Source of the DNA: Martinezella lusitana
Lineage (GTDB): Bacteria; Pseudomonadota; Alphaproteobacteria; Rhizobiales; Rhizobiaceae
Direction: 5' to 3'
DNA: 64,000 bases
NCBI RefSeq assembly: GCF_016901135.1
Contig: NZ_JAFEVL010000075.1
Location: 186,001-250,000, forward strand
Position 1 is the stretch's first letter, and each line of letters begins with the position of its first letter. The position numbers and the translations under genes are program-made. Below the pieces are notes generated by a model. That model was not told where the DNA came from and made no database searches. It saw only the letters and a list, made by a program, of their open reading frames with translations. Positions 1-8,364 of this stretch are shown piece by piece.

Positions 1-396
1 CCTGTCGTAACGGTAGTTGAACGCCTTCAGCCCCTCTTCCAACCGCTGGAGCTCCTTCCGCCACAGCAGGACGTAAAGCATCTTCGTGCGCTCGCCATTC
101 AGAATGCGGCGTACTTCGACGGCGTTGGTGTTCGTTCCCTCGATCTGGTTGAACTGAACGAGGGTGACGTCCGGAACCTCAATCCCCCAGGCTTTCGTCA
201 CCACCTGCGAGCCATTGATGGTGATTACCCGGAAGGTCTCGTCGAAATCCGCGGGCTTATTTGACACCGGCGCGGATCCGACCACGAGTACAGGCCCCCG
301 AAAAGGCTTCGCCAGGACGGGCGGTTTTGGCCGGGACAGATGATACTTGATCTGTCTATAGATATGCTTCTTCAGTTCCGTGAATTGAACAGCCAT
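1..396 (-). CDS. Hypothetical protein, N-terminal part (cut by window edge)
   Basis: An open frame reads leftwards from an ATG at 396 and runs off the window after 132 codons without a stop. The N-terminus is basic (residues 1-30). It is followed by a hydrophobic beta strand with a small-residue turn (PVLVVGSAP, about residues 33-41), then acidic and aromatic stretches. That beginning resembles nucleotide-binding Rossmann-type openings, including some glycosyltransferase-like proteins, but I do not recognise the family. No strong Shine-Dalgarno is visible before the ATG. The gene is the first of its transcript as far as can be seen, since glpK ends 171 bases upstream. Confidence 0.6.
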   Translation of the reverse strand, partial: MAVQFTELKKHIYRQIKYHLSRPKPPVLAKPFRGPVLVVGSAPVSNKPADFDETFRVITINGSQVVTKAWGIEVPDVTLVQFNQIEGTNTNAVEVRRILNGERTKMLYVLLWRKELQRLEEGLKAFNYRYDR

Positions 397-492
397 TGCG
401 CGCCTTGTCGTCTCCCAGAAGGCGTTGGTCCAATGAAGGACTTATTCCGCGAAGGGTGATTCGAAGCACCCACGGCGCAAGTATCGCTGCTC

Positions 493-517
493 TTCTTTAT
501 ATAAGTAAAATAAAGAA
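493..517. promoter_or_regulatory. AT-rich inverted repeat
   Basis: TTCTTTAT (493-500) and ATAAAGAA (510-517) form a perfect 8-base dyad in an unusually AT-rich patch. The patch lies between the end of glpK and the start of the partial gene at the left edge. It could be an operator or promoter region for that gene. The spacing to the ATG at 396 (about 100 bases) fits a promoter region, but no clear -35/-10 pair was identified. Confidence 0.25.
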
Positions 518-566
518 ATCTTACACGGCATAACCTGCGGTGACGCGTAGCCGGCTAAGATGGTCC

Positions 567-2063
567 CTACCGTGCACTCAAGGTACGCGCCACCGCGTTT
601 TTCCATCCCTTCAGCTTGGCATTTCGCGTCTTGTCGTCCATGTCAGGCTCGAATCTCCGGTCGCGCGCCCAGGCCTTGGCGAAGCCGGCACGGTCGGGCC
701 ACACGCCGGCGCGACTGCCCGCGAGCCACGCAGCACCTAGGGCCGTGGTTTCCAGAATGGTGGGACGGTCGACGGGCGCGTCGAGCAGATCGGCGAGCCG
801 CTGCATCGTCCAATCGGAGGCGACCATGCCGCCGTCAACGCGCAGCACCGTGTCCTGGCCGCTGCCATTGCGCCAATCCTTGTGCATGGCGTCCAGCAGG
901 TCGCGCGACTGGTAGCAGACGGCCTCCAGCGCCGCGCGGACGATTTCCTCCGGCCCGGTATTGCGCGTAAGCCCGAAAATCGCGCCGCGTGCATCCGGAT
1001 CCCAATAGGGCGCGCCGAGGCCAGTGAAGGCCGGCACGAGATAAACCTCCTGCATCGGATCGGCCTTGGCCGCCAGCTCGCCGGAATCGGAGGCACGTTT
1101 GATTGTCTTCAGCCCGTCGCGGAGCCATTGCACGGCGGCTCCGGCGATGAAGATCGAGCCCTCCAGCGCATAGGTCGTTTCGCCGTTCAGCCGGTAGGCG
1201 ATCGTCGTCAGCAGCCGGTTCCTGGAGCGGACCATGTCCGCGCCGGTGTTGAGCAGCGCGAAGCAGCCGGTGCCGTAGGTAGATTTCATCATGCCGCGCT
1301 CGAAGCAGGCCTGCCCGATCGTCGCCGCCTGCTGGTCGCCGGCAACGCCGAGGATCGGGATCGCGGCGCCGAAGAGCGACGGATCGGTGATGCCGAAATC
1401 GGCGGCGCAATCCTTCACGTCAGGCAGCATCGCAGCCGGGACGCGCAGGATGTCGAGCAACTGCCTATCCCATTCGTTGCTGCCGATATTGTACATCAGC
1501 GTCCGCGAGGCATTGGTCGCATCGGTGACGAAGCTCTTGCCCTCAGTCAGCCGCCAGATCAAGAACGTGTCGATCGTGCCGAAGCACAGGTTGCCCTTGC
1601 CGGCGCGCGCACGGGCGCCCTTCACATTGGTGAGCAGCCACGACAGTTTGGTGCCTGAGAAATAAGGGTCAAGCAGCAGGCCGGTGTGGCGGGTAAAGAG
1701 CTTTTCAAGATCCTGGCGCTTCAGCTTCTCGCAATAGCTTGCCGTGCGGCGATCCTGCCAGACGATGGCATTGTGGATCGGCTTGCCCGTCTCGCGATCC
1801 CAGACCACGACGGTCTCGCGCTGGTTGGTGATACCGAGTGCGGCGATGTCCTTGGCCGTGATGCCGGCAGCCTCGATGGCCTTGCGGGCGGTGAAGAGGA
1901 CGGATGACCAGATCTCTTCGGGATCGTGCTCGACCCAGCCCGGCCTCGGATAATGCTGGGTGAATTCCTTCTGTCCGACGCCGGCAACCTTCATCTTGCC
2001 GTCGAAAACGATAGCCCGCGTCGACGTCGTTCCCTGGTCGATCGCCAAGATATAGCCGCTCAT
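567..2063 (-). CDS. glpK: Glycerol kinase
   Basis: This FGGY-family kinase phosphorylates glycerol with ATP to sn-glycerol 3-phosphate in the cytoplasm. The 498-residue product has the usual family length. The N-terminal phosphate loop DQGTTSTRA is at about residues 8-16, and the family signature GITNQRETVVVWDRETG is near residue 80. The second ATPase region GDQQAATIGQACF is near residue 265, and STYGTGCF follows it. The frame stays open 36 codons upstream, but the start is set at 2063 because GGGAGGA lies 5 bases ahead of that ATG and homologues begin there. It stands alone on the minus strand, divergent from bdhA, with repeated DeoR-type boxes in the shared upstream region. Confidence 0.96.
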   Translation of the reverse strand: MSGYILAIDQGTTSTRAIVFDGKMKVAGVGQKEFTQHYPRPGWVEHDPEEIWSSVLFTARKAIEAAGITAKDIAALGITNQRETVVVWDRETGKPIHNAIVWQDRRTASYCEKLKRQDLEKLFTRHTGLLLDPYFSGTKLSWLLTNVKGARARAGKGNLCFGTIDTFLIWRLTEGKSFVTDATNASRTLMYNIGSNEWDRQLLDILRVPAAMLPDVKDCAADFGITDPSLFGAAIPILGVAGDQQAATIGQACFERGMMKSTYGTGCFALLNTGADMVRSRNRLLTTIAYRLNGETTYALEGSIFIAGAAVQWLRDGLKTIKRASDSGELAAKADPMQEVYLVPAFTGLGAPYWDPDARGAIFGLTRNTGPEEIVRAALEAVCYQSRDLLDAMHKDWRNGSGQDTVLRVDGGMVASDWTMQRLADLLDAPVDRPTILETTALGAAWLAGSRAGVWPDRAGFAKAWARDRRFEPDMDDKTRNAKLKGWKNAVARTLSAR

Positions 2064-2108
2064 GCATTCCTCCCGCCTGTTGCGTCCCAAATCAACAGAT
2101 ACGCGAGC

Positions 2109-2138
2109 AAAACGAATGTGAAAAGAAAGTAAAACGAA
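2109..2138. promoter_or_regulatory. Repeated AAAACGAA boxes, possible DeoR/GlpR operator
   Basis: The octamer AAAACGAA occurs at 2109-2116 and again at 2131-2138. The two copies are exactly 22 bases (two helical turns) apart in the same orientation, with a related GAAAAGAAA between them. They lie 46-75 bases upstream of glpK. On the glpK strand the box reads TTCGTTTT, which resembles operators of DeoR-family repressors such as GlpR. Assignment to GlpR is inference, because no glpR gene is in the window. Confidence 0.4.
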
Positions 2139-2298
2139 ATTTTTTATCGAGAAATACGCTCTCCCGTTCACGGCATCGTGGTCCTCGGGACCGCAAAAGA
2201 GTCTTGCGGCGATGCGATTGCCATATCCGCAGGTTTGGGACTAGGCTCAAACCGTTTTTGCGTTGCAGCAAGAAGCTGCGCTGTCCAAGGAGAAGATC

Positions 2299-3075
2299 AT
2301 GGCTAGAACAGTTGTCGTCACCGGTTCCACGAGCGGTATCGGCCTCGCCATCGCGACCGCCTTTGCCGCCAAGGGTGAGAATGTCGTCATCAACGGCTTC
2401 GGAAAGCCTGAGGAAATCGCCGCGATCAAAAACAAGCTCGAGGCGTCCGGCGGCGGCAAAGTGATCTACCATCCGGCCGACATGACCAAGCCCGCCGAGA
2501 TCGCCGACCTGATCGCCACAGCCAATTCGACCTTCGGCAGCGTCGATGTTCTCGTCAACAATGCCGGCATCCAGCATGTCGAGAAGATCGAGGATTTCCC
2601 GATCGAGAAGTGGGACCAGATCATCGCTATCAACCTGTCGAGCTCTTTCCACACGATCCGCACGGCGATCCCATTGATGAAGGCGAAGAAATACGGCCGC
2701 ATCATCAATATCGCGTCCGCCCACGCCCTCGTCGCCTCGCCCTTCAAATCCGCCTATGTCGCGGCGAAACATGGTATAATGGGCCTGACGAAGACGGCGG
2801 CACTCGAGCTTGCCGAGTTCGGCGTGACCGTGAATGCCATCTGCCCCGGCTATGTCTTGACCCCGCTTGTCGAGGCGCAGATCCCCGACACAGCCAAGGC
2901 GCGCGGGATGACCGAGGAGCAGGTCAAGAACGAGGTTATCCTCAAGGCGCAGCCGACGCATGAATTCGTCAAAGCCGAAGAGATTGCTGCCTTGTCGATC
3001 TACCTCGCCAGCGACGAGGCGCGCCAGGTCACCGGAACACACGTCTCGATTGACGGTGGCTGGACCGCGGAATAA
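2299..3075 (+). CDS. bdhA: 3-hydroxybutyrate dehydrogenase (SDR family)
   Basis: This short-chain dehydrogenase of 258 residues oxidises D-3-hydroxybutyrate to acetoacetate with NAD, a step in polyhydroxybutyrate use. Cofactor motif TGSTSGIG is at about residues 8-15 and NNAG near residue 90. The catalytic Ser sits in IINIASAHAL, and YVAAKHG carries the catalytic Tyr and Lys near residues 154-158. The C-terminus VTGTHVSIDGGWTAE is typical of the family. AAGGAG lies 7 bases before the ATG at 2299; an upstream in-frame start at 2263 lacks such a site. xdhA starts 73 bases downstream on the same strand. A bdhA-xdhA-xdhB order is known from Sinorhizobium meliloti, so co-transcription is likely. 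Confidence 0.93.
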   Translation: MARTVVVTGSTSGIGLAIATAFAAKGENVVINGFGKPEEIAAIKNKLEASGGGKVIYHPADMTKPAEIADLIATANSTFGSVDVLVNNAGIQHVEKIEDFPIEKWDQIIAINLSSSFHTIRTAIPLMKAKKYGRIINIASAHALVASPFKSAYVAAKHGIMGLTKTAALELAEFGVTVNAICPGYVLTPLVEAQIPDTAKARGMTEEQVKNEVILKAQPTHEFVKAEEIAALSIYLASDEARQVTGTHVSIDGGWTAE

Positions 3076-3147
3076 CGATAGACGGTTAGGGCCGGCTTCG
3101 CATGTGCGCATCCGGCCCCGACCAACGAAAGAAAACTCGGGAACGAC

Positions 3148-4617
3148 ATGAACGACAGCATCCGCTTTATCCTCAACGGCGAGGATATCTCGCTCTCAAA
3201 TCTGCGCTCCACCGAGACGCTGCTTGATTTCCTGCGCCTCAAGCGGCGCCTGACGGGAACGAAGGAAGGATGCGCGGAAGGCGATTGCGGCGCCTGCACC
3301 GTGCTGGTCGGCCGCCTGATCGATGGCGGACTTCACTACGAATCGGTCAATGCCTGCATCCGCTTCGTCGGCTCGCTCCATGCGACCCACGTCGTCACGG
3401 TCGAGCATCTGGCGGCCCAGAACGGCACCCTTCATCCGGTGCAGCAGGCCATGGTCGATTGCCACGGCTCCCAGTGCGGCTTCTGCACGCCGGGCTTCGT
3501 CATGTCGCTCTATGGCCTCTGGCTGACGACGGAAAAGCCGAGCCGGGCGCAGATCGAAAAGTCCCTTCAGGGCAATCTCTGTCGCTGCACGGGCTACGAG
3601 CCGATCGTCAAGGCGGCCGAGCAGGTCAGCGAGAAGCGACCGAGCGCCCTCTTCGATCCCCTGGAAAAGACCAGGGCCGATATCATCGCCCGCCTCTGGG
3701 CCATGCAGGGCGGTGATACCATCACCATAGCCGAAGGTGAGGATCGCCTCATCGTGCCGGGCTCCGTTGCCGCTCTGGCACAGGTGCTTGCCGACGAACC
3801 GAAGGCGACCGTCGTCGCCGGATCGACCGACGTCGGCCTCTGGGTGACCAAGCAGATGCGCAGCTTCAACCCGGTCGTTTTCATCAACCATTTGAGCGAC
3901 CTGCAGAAGATCACTGTGGAAGATACGGGCCTGACCATCGGCGCCGGCGTCACCTACAGCCGCGCCTTTGCCGCCATTGCCGACAAGATCCCCGCACTTG
4001 CCAATCTCATCAACCGCATCGGCGGCGAGCAGGTGCGCAACATGGGCACGATCGGCGGCAACATCGCCAACGGTTCGCCGATCGGCGATTCACCGCCGCC
4101 GCTGATCGCCCTTAGCGCCACCGTCAAGCTTCGTTCGGTGGCCGGCACCCGCAGCCTGCCGCTGGAGGATTTCTTCATCGATTACGGCAAGCAGGATCGC
4201 AATCCCGGCGAATTCGTCGAAAGCATCTTCGTGCCCTACCCGGCCGACGACGTGCATTTTGCCGTCTATAAGATCACAAAGCGCCGCGACGAGGATATCT
4301 CGGCCCTTTGCGGCGCCTTCCATCTGGCGCTGGACGATGCCGGCAATGTCGCCGATATCCGCATCGCGTTCGGCGGCATGGCCGGCACGCCGAAGCGCGC
4401 CCGCACGGTCGAGGCCGAGTTGATCGGCAAGCCCTGGACGGAAGCGACCGTCACCGCCGCCCGCGCCGCCTTCGATGCCGACTACACGCCGCTGACCGAC
4501 TGGCGCGCCACCGCCGAGTACCGGCAACTGACCGCCAAGAACCTGCTCATCCGCTTCTATCTGGAGACATCAGGTGCGCCACAGGAGCTGAAACGCTTCG
4601 CGACGGCGGAGGCTTGA
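3148..4617 (+). CDS. xdhA: Xanthine dehydrogenase small subunit (2Fe-2S and FAD)
   Basis: The protein is the electron-transfer subunit of xanthine dehydrogenase, which oxidises hypoxanthine and xanthine to urate. The N-terminal ferredoxin-like cluster has Cys42, Cys47, Cys50 and Cys70. The second 2Fe-2S domain has Cys110, Cys113, Cys145 and Cys147 (CGFCTPG and NLCRCTGYEP). The FAD-binding domain follows, with VAGSTDVGL near residue 225 and the GGNIANGSPIGDSPP loop near residue 305. At 489 residues it matches bacterial XdhA. The XdhB start lies 3 bases after the stop, so the two are almost certainly translated from one message. Confidence 0.96.
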   Translation: MNDSIRFILNGEDISLSNLRSTETLLDFLRLKRRLTGTKEGCAEGDCGACTVLVGRLIDGGLHYESVNACIRFVGSLHATHVVTVEHLAAQNGTLHPVQQAMVDCHGSQCGFCTPGFVMSLYGLWLTTEKPSRAQIEKSLQGNLCRCTGYEPIVKAAEQVSEKRPSALFDPLEKTRADIIARLWAMQGGDTITIAEGEDRLIVPGSVAALAQVLADEPKATVVAGSTDVGLWVTKQMRSFNPVVFINHLSDLQKITVEDTGLTIGAGVTYSRAFAAIADKIPALANLINRIGGEQVRNMGTIGGNIANGSPIGDSPPPLIALSATVKLRSVAGTRSLPLEDFFIDYGKQDRNPGEFVESIFVPYPADDVHFAVYKITKRRDEDISALCGAFHLALDDAGNVADIRIAFGGMAGTPKRARTVEAELIGKPWTEATVTAARAAFDADYTPLTDWRATAEYRQLTAKNLLIRFYLETSGAPQELKRFATAEA

Positions 4618-4620
4618 ACC

Positions 4621-6960
4621 ATGGACAAATCCACTTTCGAAGAACGCAAGGTCGTCATCAACGGCTCGATGCATGGGTCGCTGAAGCATGATTCAGCGCA
4701 CAAGCATGTGACCGGAACCGCCGATTACATCGATGACATTCCCGAACCCGCAGGCCTGCTGCACGGCGCGCTCGGCCTCTCCGACCGCGCCCATGCAGAG
4801 ATCGCCGCCATCGATCTTTCAGCCGTCAAAGCCTATCCGGGCGTCGTCTGGGTGTTCATCGGCGCCGACATTCCCGGCGTCAACGACACCAGCTCCAACG
4901 GCATGCACGACGAGCCGCTGCTCGCCGAAGCCAAGGTCGAGTTCCACGGCCAGCCGATCTTTGCCGTCATTGCGGAAACGCGCGATGCGGCCCGCCGCGC
5001 CGCTCGCCTCGCCAAGATCGACTACCGCGACCTGCCGCATTGGAGCGACATCGACGGCGCGCTCGCCAATGGCTCGCCCCTGGTCTACGAGCCGATGACG
5101 CTGAAGCGCGGCGAACCGGAAACCGAGATGGCCAATGCCAAGCACCGCATCAAGGCGCAGATGCGCATCGGCGGTCAGGAGCATTTCTATCTCGAAAGCC
5201 ATATCGCCATGGCAATCCCCGGCGAGGACGACGAAGTCGCCGTCTGGTCGTCCACCCAGCATCCGAGCGAAATTCAGCACATCGTCGGCCATGCCCTGAA
5301 CATCCCGTCCAATGCCGTCACGGTCAACGTGCGCCGCATGGGCGGCGGCTTCGGCGGCAAGGAGACGCAGGGCAACCAGTTTGCTGCCCTCGCCGCCGTC
5401 GCCGCCAAGAAGCTCGGCCGCGCCGTGAAATTCCGGCCGGATCGCGATGAGGATATGAGCGCGACGGGCAAGCGCCATGACTTCCTTGTCGATTACGAGA
5501 TCGGTTTCGACGATGACGGGCGGATCCACGCCGTCGATGCGACCTATGCCGCCCGCTGCGGCTTCTCTTCCGACCTCTCCGGGCCGGTCACCGACCGCGC
5601 GCTGTTCCATGCGGATTCCAGCTATTTCTATCCGCATGTGCATCTCGTCTCGAAGCCACTGAAGACGCATACCGTCTCCAACACCGCCTTCCGCGGCTTC
5701 GGCGGTCCGCAAGGCATGGTCGGCGGCGAGCGCTTCATCGAAGAGATCGCCTATGCACTCGGCAAGGATCCGCTCGAAATCCGCCGCGCCAACTTCTACG
5801 GCCAGCCGGGTTCCGACCGGACGTTGACGCCCTATCATCAGGAAGTCACCGACAACATCATCAACCGCATCGTCGATGAGCTGGAAGAGACGGCAGAGTA
5901 TCAGGCGCGGCGCAACGCCATCATCGAGTTCAACCGCTCCAGCCGCTTCATCCGCAAGGGGATCGCGCTGACGCCGGTGAAATTCGGTATCTCCTTCACC
6001 ATGACCGCCTTCAACCAGGCGGGCGCGCTGGTGCACATCTATCAGGACGGCTCCATCCACCTGAACCATGGCGGCACCGAGATGGGCCAGGGTCTCTATA
6101 CCAAGGTGGCGCAGGTTTTGGCCGACAGCTTCCAGGTCGATATCGACCGGGTGAAGATCACCGCCACCACGACAGGCAAGGTCCCGAATACCTCCGCGAC
6201 CGCCGCATCCTCCGGCTCGGACCTGAACGGTATGGCCGCTTATGACGCCGCCCGGCAGATCAAGGAACGGCTCGTTGCCTTCGCCGTCGAAAAGTGGGGT
6301 GTCGGTGCCGAGGAAGTGCAATTCCTGCCGAACCGCGTTCGCGTCGGCGATGTGGAAATCCCCTTCCCGGATTTCGTCAAGCAGGCGTACTTCGCCCGCG
6401 TGCAACTTTCCGCCGCCGGCTTCTACAAGACGCCGAAGATCCATTGGGACCGCAAGGCCGGACGTGGCACGCCGTTCTATTATTTCTCTTACGGTGCCGC
6501 CTGCTCGGAAGTATCGATCGATACGCTGACCGGCGAATACCTGATCGACCGCGCCGATATCCTCCACGATGTCGGCCGTTCCCTCAATCCGGCGATCGAT
6601 ATCGGCCAGGTCGAGGGCGCATTCGTACAGGGCATGGGCTGGCTGACCACCGAAGAGCTCTGGTGGGATTCCAAGGGCCGGCTGCGCACCCATGCGCCCT
6701 CCACCTACAAGATCCCGCTCGCCTCCGATCGGCCGAAGATCTTCAACGTCCGTCTTGCCGAATGGTCAGAGAATACCGAGGCTACCATCGGTCGGTCGAA
6801 AGCCGTCGGCGAGCCGCCCTTCATGCTCAGCATATCGGTGCTCGAGGCGCTATCGATGGCGGTTGCCAGCGTCGCCGACTATCGCGTCTGCCCGCGTCTC
6901 GACGCGCCGGCAACGCCGGAACGGGTGCTGATGGCGGTAGAACGGCTGAAGGGGATGTGA
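4621..6960 (+). CDS. xdhB: Xanthine dehydrogenase molybdopterin-binding subunit
   Basis: This is the catalytic subunit carrying the molybdenum cofactor (779 residues, usual for bacterial XdhB). GGGFGGKET near residue 241 and AFRGFGGPQG near residue 358 are the cofactor-binding loops. GGTEMGQGLYTK near residue 485 is the second Mo-pterin contact. GRSKAVGEPPF near residue 725 carries the catalytic Glu conserved in the xanthine oxidase family. It follows xdhA after 3 bases. The accessory gene xdhC comes 307 bases later, separated by two palindromic repeats, so it may have its own promoter or a weakened read-through. Confidence 0.96.
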   Translation: MDKSTFEERKVVINGSMHGSLKHDSAHKHVTGTADYIDDIPEPAGLLHGALGLSDRAHAEIAAIDLSAVKAYPGVVWVFIGADIPGVNDTSSNGMHDEPLLAEAKVEFHGQPIFAVIAETRDAARRAARLAKIDYRDLPHWSDIDGALANGSPLVYEPMTLKRGEPETEMANAKHRIKAQMRIGGQEHFYLESHIAMAIPGEDDEVAVWSSTQHPSEIQHIVGHALNIPSNAVTVNVRRMGGGFGGKETQGNQFAALAAVAAKKLGRAVKFRPDRDEDMSATGKRHDFLVDYEIGFDDDGRIHAVDATYAARCGFSSDLSGPVTDRALFHADSSYFYPHVHLVSKPLKTHTVSNTAFRGFGGPQGMVGGERFIEEIAYALGKDPLEIRRANFYGQPGSDRTLTPYHQEVTDNIINRIVDELEETAEYQARRNAIIEFNRSSRFIRKGIALTPVKFGISFTMTAFNQAGALVHIYQDGSIHLNHGGTEMGQGLYTKVAQVLADSFQVDIDRVKITATTTGKVPNTSATAASSGSDLNGMAAYDAARQIKERLVAFAVEKWGVGAEEVQFLPNRVRVGDVEIPFPDFVKQAYFARVQLSAAGFYKTPKIHWDRKAGRGTPFYYFSYGAACSEVSIDTLTGEYLIDRADILHDVGRSLNPAIDIGQVEGAFVQGMGWLTTEELWWDSKGRLRTHAPSTYKIPLASDRPKIFNVRLAEWSENTEATIGRSKAVGEPPFMLSISVLEALSMAVASVADYRVCPRLDAPATPERVLMAVERLKGM

Positions 6961-7044
6961 TGTCCTTCAGGCCGAGACCTTCGTCGCGATGGTGGCAAGT
7001 AGAGAGTCTCGAGTCGAAAGAGGAAATCGCGCGTGCCGCAACAT

Positions 7045-7092
7045 ACCCCCCTCTGTCAGCTCAGCTGACATCTCCCCCACAAGGGGGGAGAT
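7045..7092. repeat. Palindromic intergenic repeat, copy 1
   Basis: This 48-base unit opens with an ACCCCCCTCTG block. A small hairpin TGTCA-loop-TGACA follows, then the large self-complementary block ATCTCCCCC..GGGGGGAGAT. A second copy in the opposite orientation lies at 7188-7235. The two copies agree except at the small hairpin loop, where both arms stay complementary. The unit resembles short palindromic repeats scattered between genes in rhizobial genomes (RIME-like). It sits in the 307-base gap between xdhB and xdhC, which has no gene. Confidence 0.7.
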
Positions 7093-7187
7093 CGTTCGGC
7101 GTTTGCCGCACTGCCCAACAAAACAACGGCGCTTTGTTTCAACAGGTTCGACCTTTGTTTGGTACCCGAGGATGCTACGGGTTGCCA

Positions 7188-7235
7188 ATCTCCCCCCTTG
7201 TGGGGGAGATGTCACAAAGTGACAGAGGGGGGCGT
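7188..7235. repeat. Palindromic intergenic repeat, copy 2 (inverted)
   Basis: This is the inverted counterpart of the unit at 7045-7092: ATCTCCCCCC..GGGGGAGAT, then the TGTCA/TGACA hairpin with a different loop (CAAAG), then the CAGAGGGGGG end block. The 95 bases between the copies hold no gene. The pair could fold into one long cruciform or RNA stem in the xdhB-xdhC transcript. Confidence 0.7.
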
Positions 7236-7267
7236 GCACTCTCCGCATGCTCTAGGGGTCACAACTC

Positions 7268-8083
7268 ATGACCCAACCCCTGGAAACCTTCCTCTCCGAA
7301 AACCCACGTACCATCCTGATCGAAATCATCGGCACCCAGGGGTCCACGCCCCGCGAAGCCGGTACCTTCATGCTGGTCTCGGTCGACCATATCTGGGGTA
7401 CAATCGGCGGCGGCCAGTTCGAATATCTGGCCATCGGCAATGCCCGCGAAATGCTGGCCGGCAATGGCGGTTTGGAGTTCATGGATATTCCGCTCGGTCC
7501 CGAGATCGGCCAATGCTGCGGCGGCCGCACGCAGCTGCGCTGCCGACCGGCAACGCCCGAAGCCATCGACGCGCTGAAGCGGCGCCTCCGGGACGAAAGC
7601 GGCGACTGGCCGGATGTTTATTTGTTCGGCGCAGGCCATGTCGGCCGCGCGCTGGCAATCGCCCTAGAGCCGCTCCCCCTGATGACCACCGTCATCGAAA
7701 CGCGGCAGGAAGAGTTAAGCGAGCTTCCTGCCGGGATCTCTGCGCGCCTCTTCGCAATGCCGGAAGCGCTGGTACCGGACATCCCCGCAGGTGCTGCCGT
7801 CGTCATCCTCACCCATGACCATGCGCTGGATTTCCTGATCGCCAAGGAAGCACTTGCCCGAGACGATCTCGCCTATATCGGCATGATCGGCTCGGCGACC
7901 AAGCGCGCCACCTTCTCGCACTGGCTTGCCCGGGAGGGCGGCGACAAGGCATCGCTCGAGCGCCTGACGTTGCCGATCGGCGGCGCGGCAGTGAAGGACA
8001 AGCGCCCGGAAGTCATCGCAGCCATGACCGCCGCCGAGCTTCTGACAGCCTTTGCGGCCTATCGCAGCCGGTCATCCTCATAA
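7268..8083 (+). CDS. xdhC: Xanthine dehydrogenase accessory protein XdhC
   Basis: XdhC binds the molybdenum cofactor, supports its sulfuration and hands it to XdhB; it is not part of the final enzyme. The 271-residue protein has the XdhC/CoxI N-terminal domain. Features are GTQGSTPREAGT near residue 18, the Cys pair in GQCCGGRTQ near residues 82-86, and a C-terminal Rossmann domain with VYLFGAGHVGRAL near residue 117. YIGMIGSATKRATF near residue 205 is also typical. It lies downstream of xdhAB in the same direction and is the only XdhC-type protein in the window, so it may also serve the paoABC enzyme. Confidence 0.93.
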   Translation: MTQPLETFLSENPRTILIEIIGTQGSTPREAGTFMLVSVDHIWGTIGGGQFEYLAIGNAREMLAGNGGLEFMDIPLGPEIGQCCGGRTQLRCRPATPEAIDALKRRLRDESGDWPDVYLFGAGHVGRALAIALEPLPLMTTVIETRQEELSELPAGISARLFAMPEALVPDIPAGAAVVILTHDHALDFLIAKEALARDDLAYIGMIGSATKRATFSHWLAREGGDKASLERLTLPIGGAAVKDKRPEVIAAMTAAELLTAFAAYRSRSSS

Positions 8084-8262
8084 TGCGGCTCACGTCCGTC
8101 CAGGAATCCTAGATCCCGCTTCAGCCGGTCCGGTATCTCGTCGATATCCAGATGGGGCGACGGCTCGGCATGCCTTACGAAGACCTGCGCCAACGATTCA
8201 AATACCCGCGCCAGGACCGTGGGCCTTACCGCTTCCATCTGCTCCGTGACATAACAATCCAT
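8059..8262 (-). CDS. Small hypothetical protein
   Basis: A 67-residue reading frame runs on the minus strand, and its last 25 bases overlap the 3' end of xdhC. The product is soluble and charged, with no signal peptide. The C-terminal IPDRLKRDLGFLDG faintly recalls the tail of DUF1127-type small proteins, but I cannot place it in a family. It is divergent from the LysR gene at 8365, so both could share the 102-base region 8263-8364, which is AT-rich. Confidence 0.5.
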   Translation of the reverse strand: MDCYVTEQMEAVRPTVLARVFESLAQVFVRHAEPSPHLDIDEIPDRLKRDLGFLDGREPHYEDDRLR

Positions 8263-8364
8263 GACAACACCTCAATTAAACCAGCGATATGAATTGCAGT
8301 TTGCCGTTAAAAGTGCTGAAATTCCAATCGAACTATCATCTGCATACATAAAGAGAACTTATCC

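Noticed and set aside
2092..3111. Long open frame (339 codons) antisense to bdhA
   Set aside because: It covers a well-identified SDR gene on the opposite strand, has low-complexity Arg/Asp/Gly content and no recognisable motif. GC-rich third positions keep such antisense frames open.
4819..6693. 624-codon antisense frame over xdhB
   Set aside because: It is fully inside the certain xdhB gene and mirrors its codon bias.
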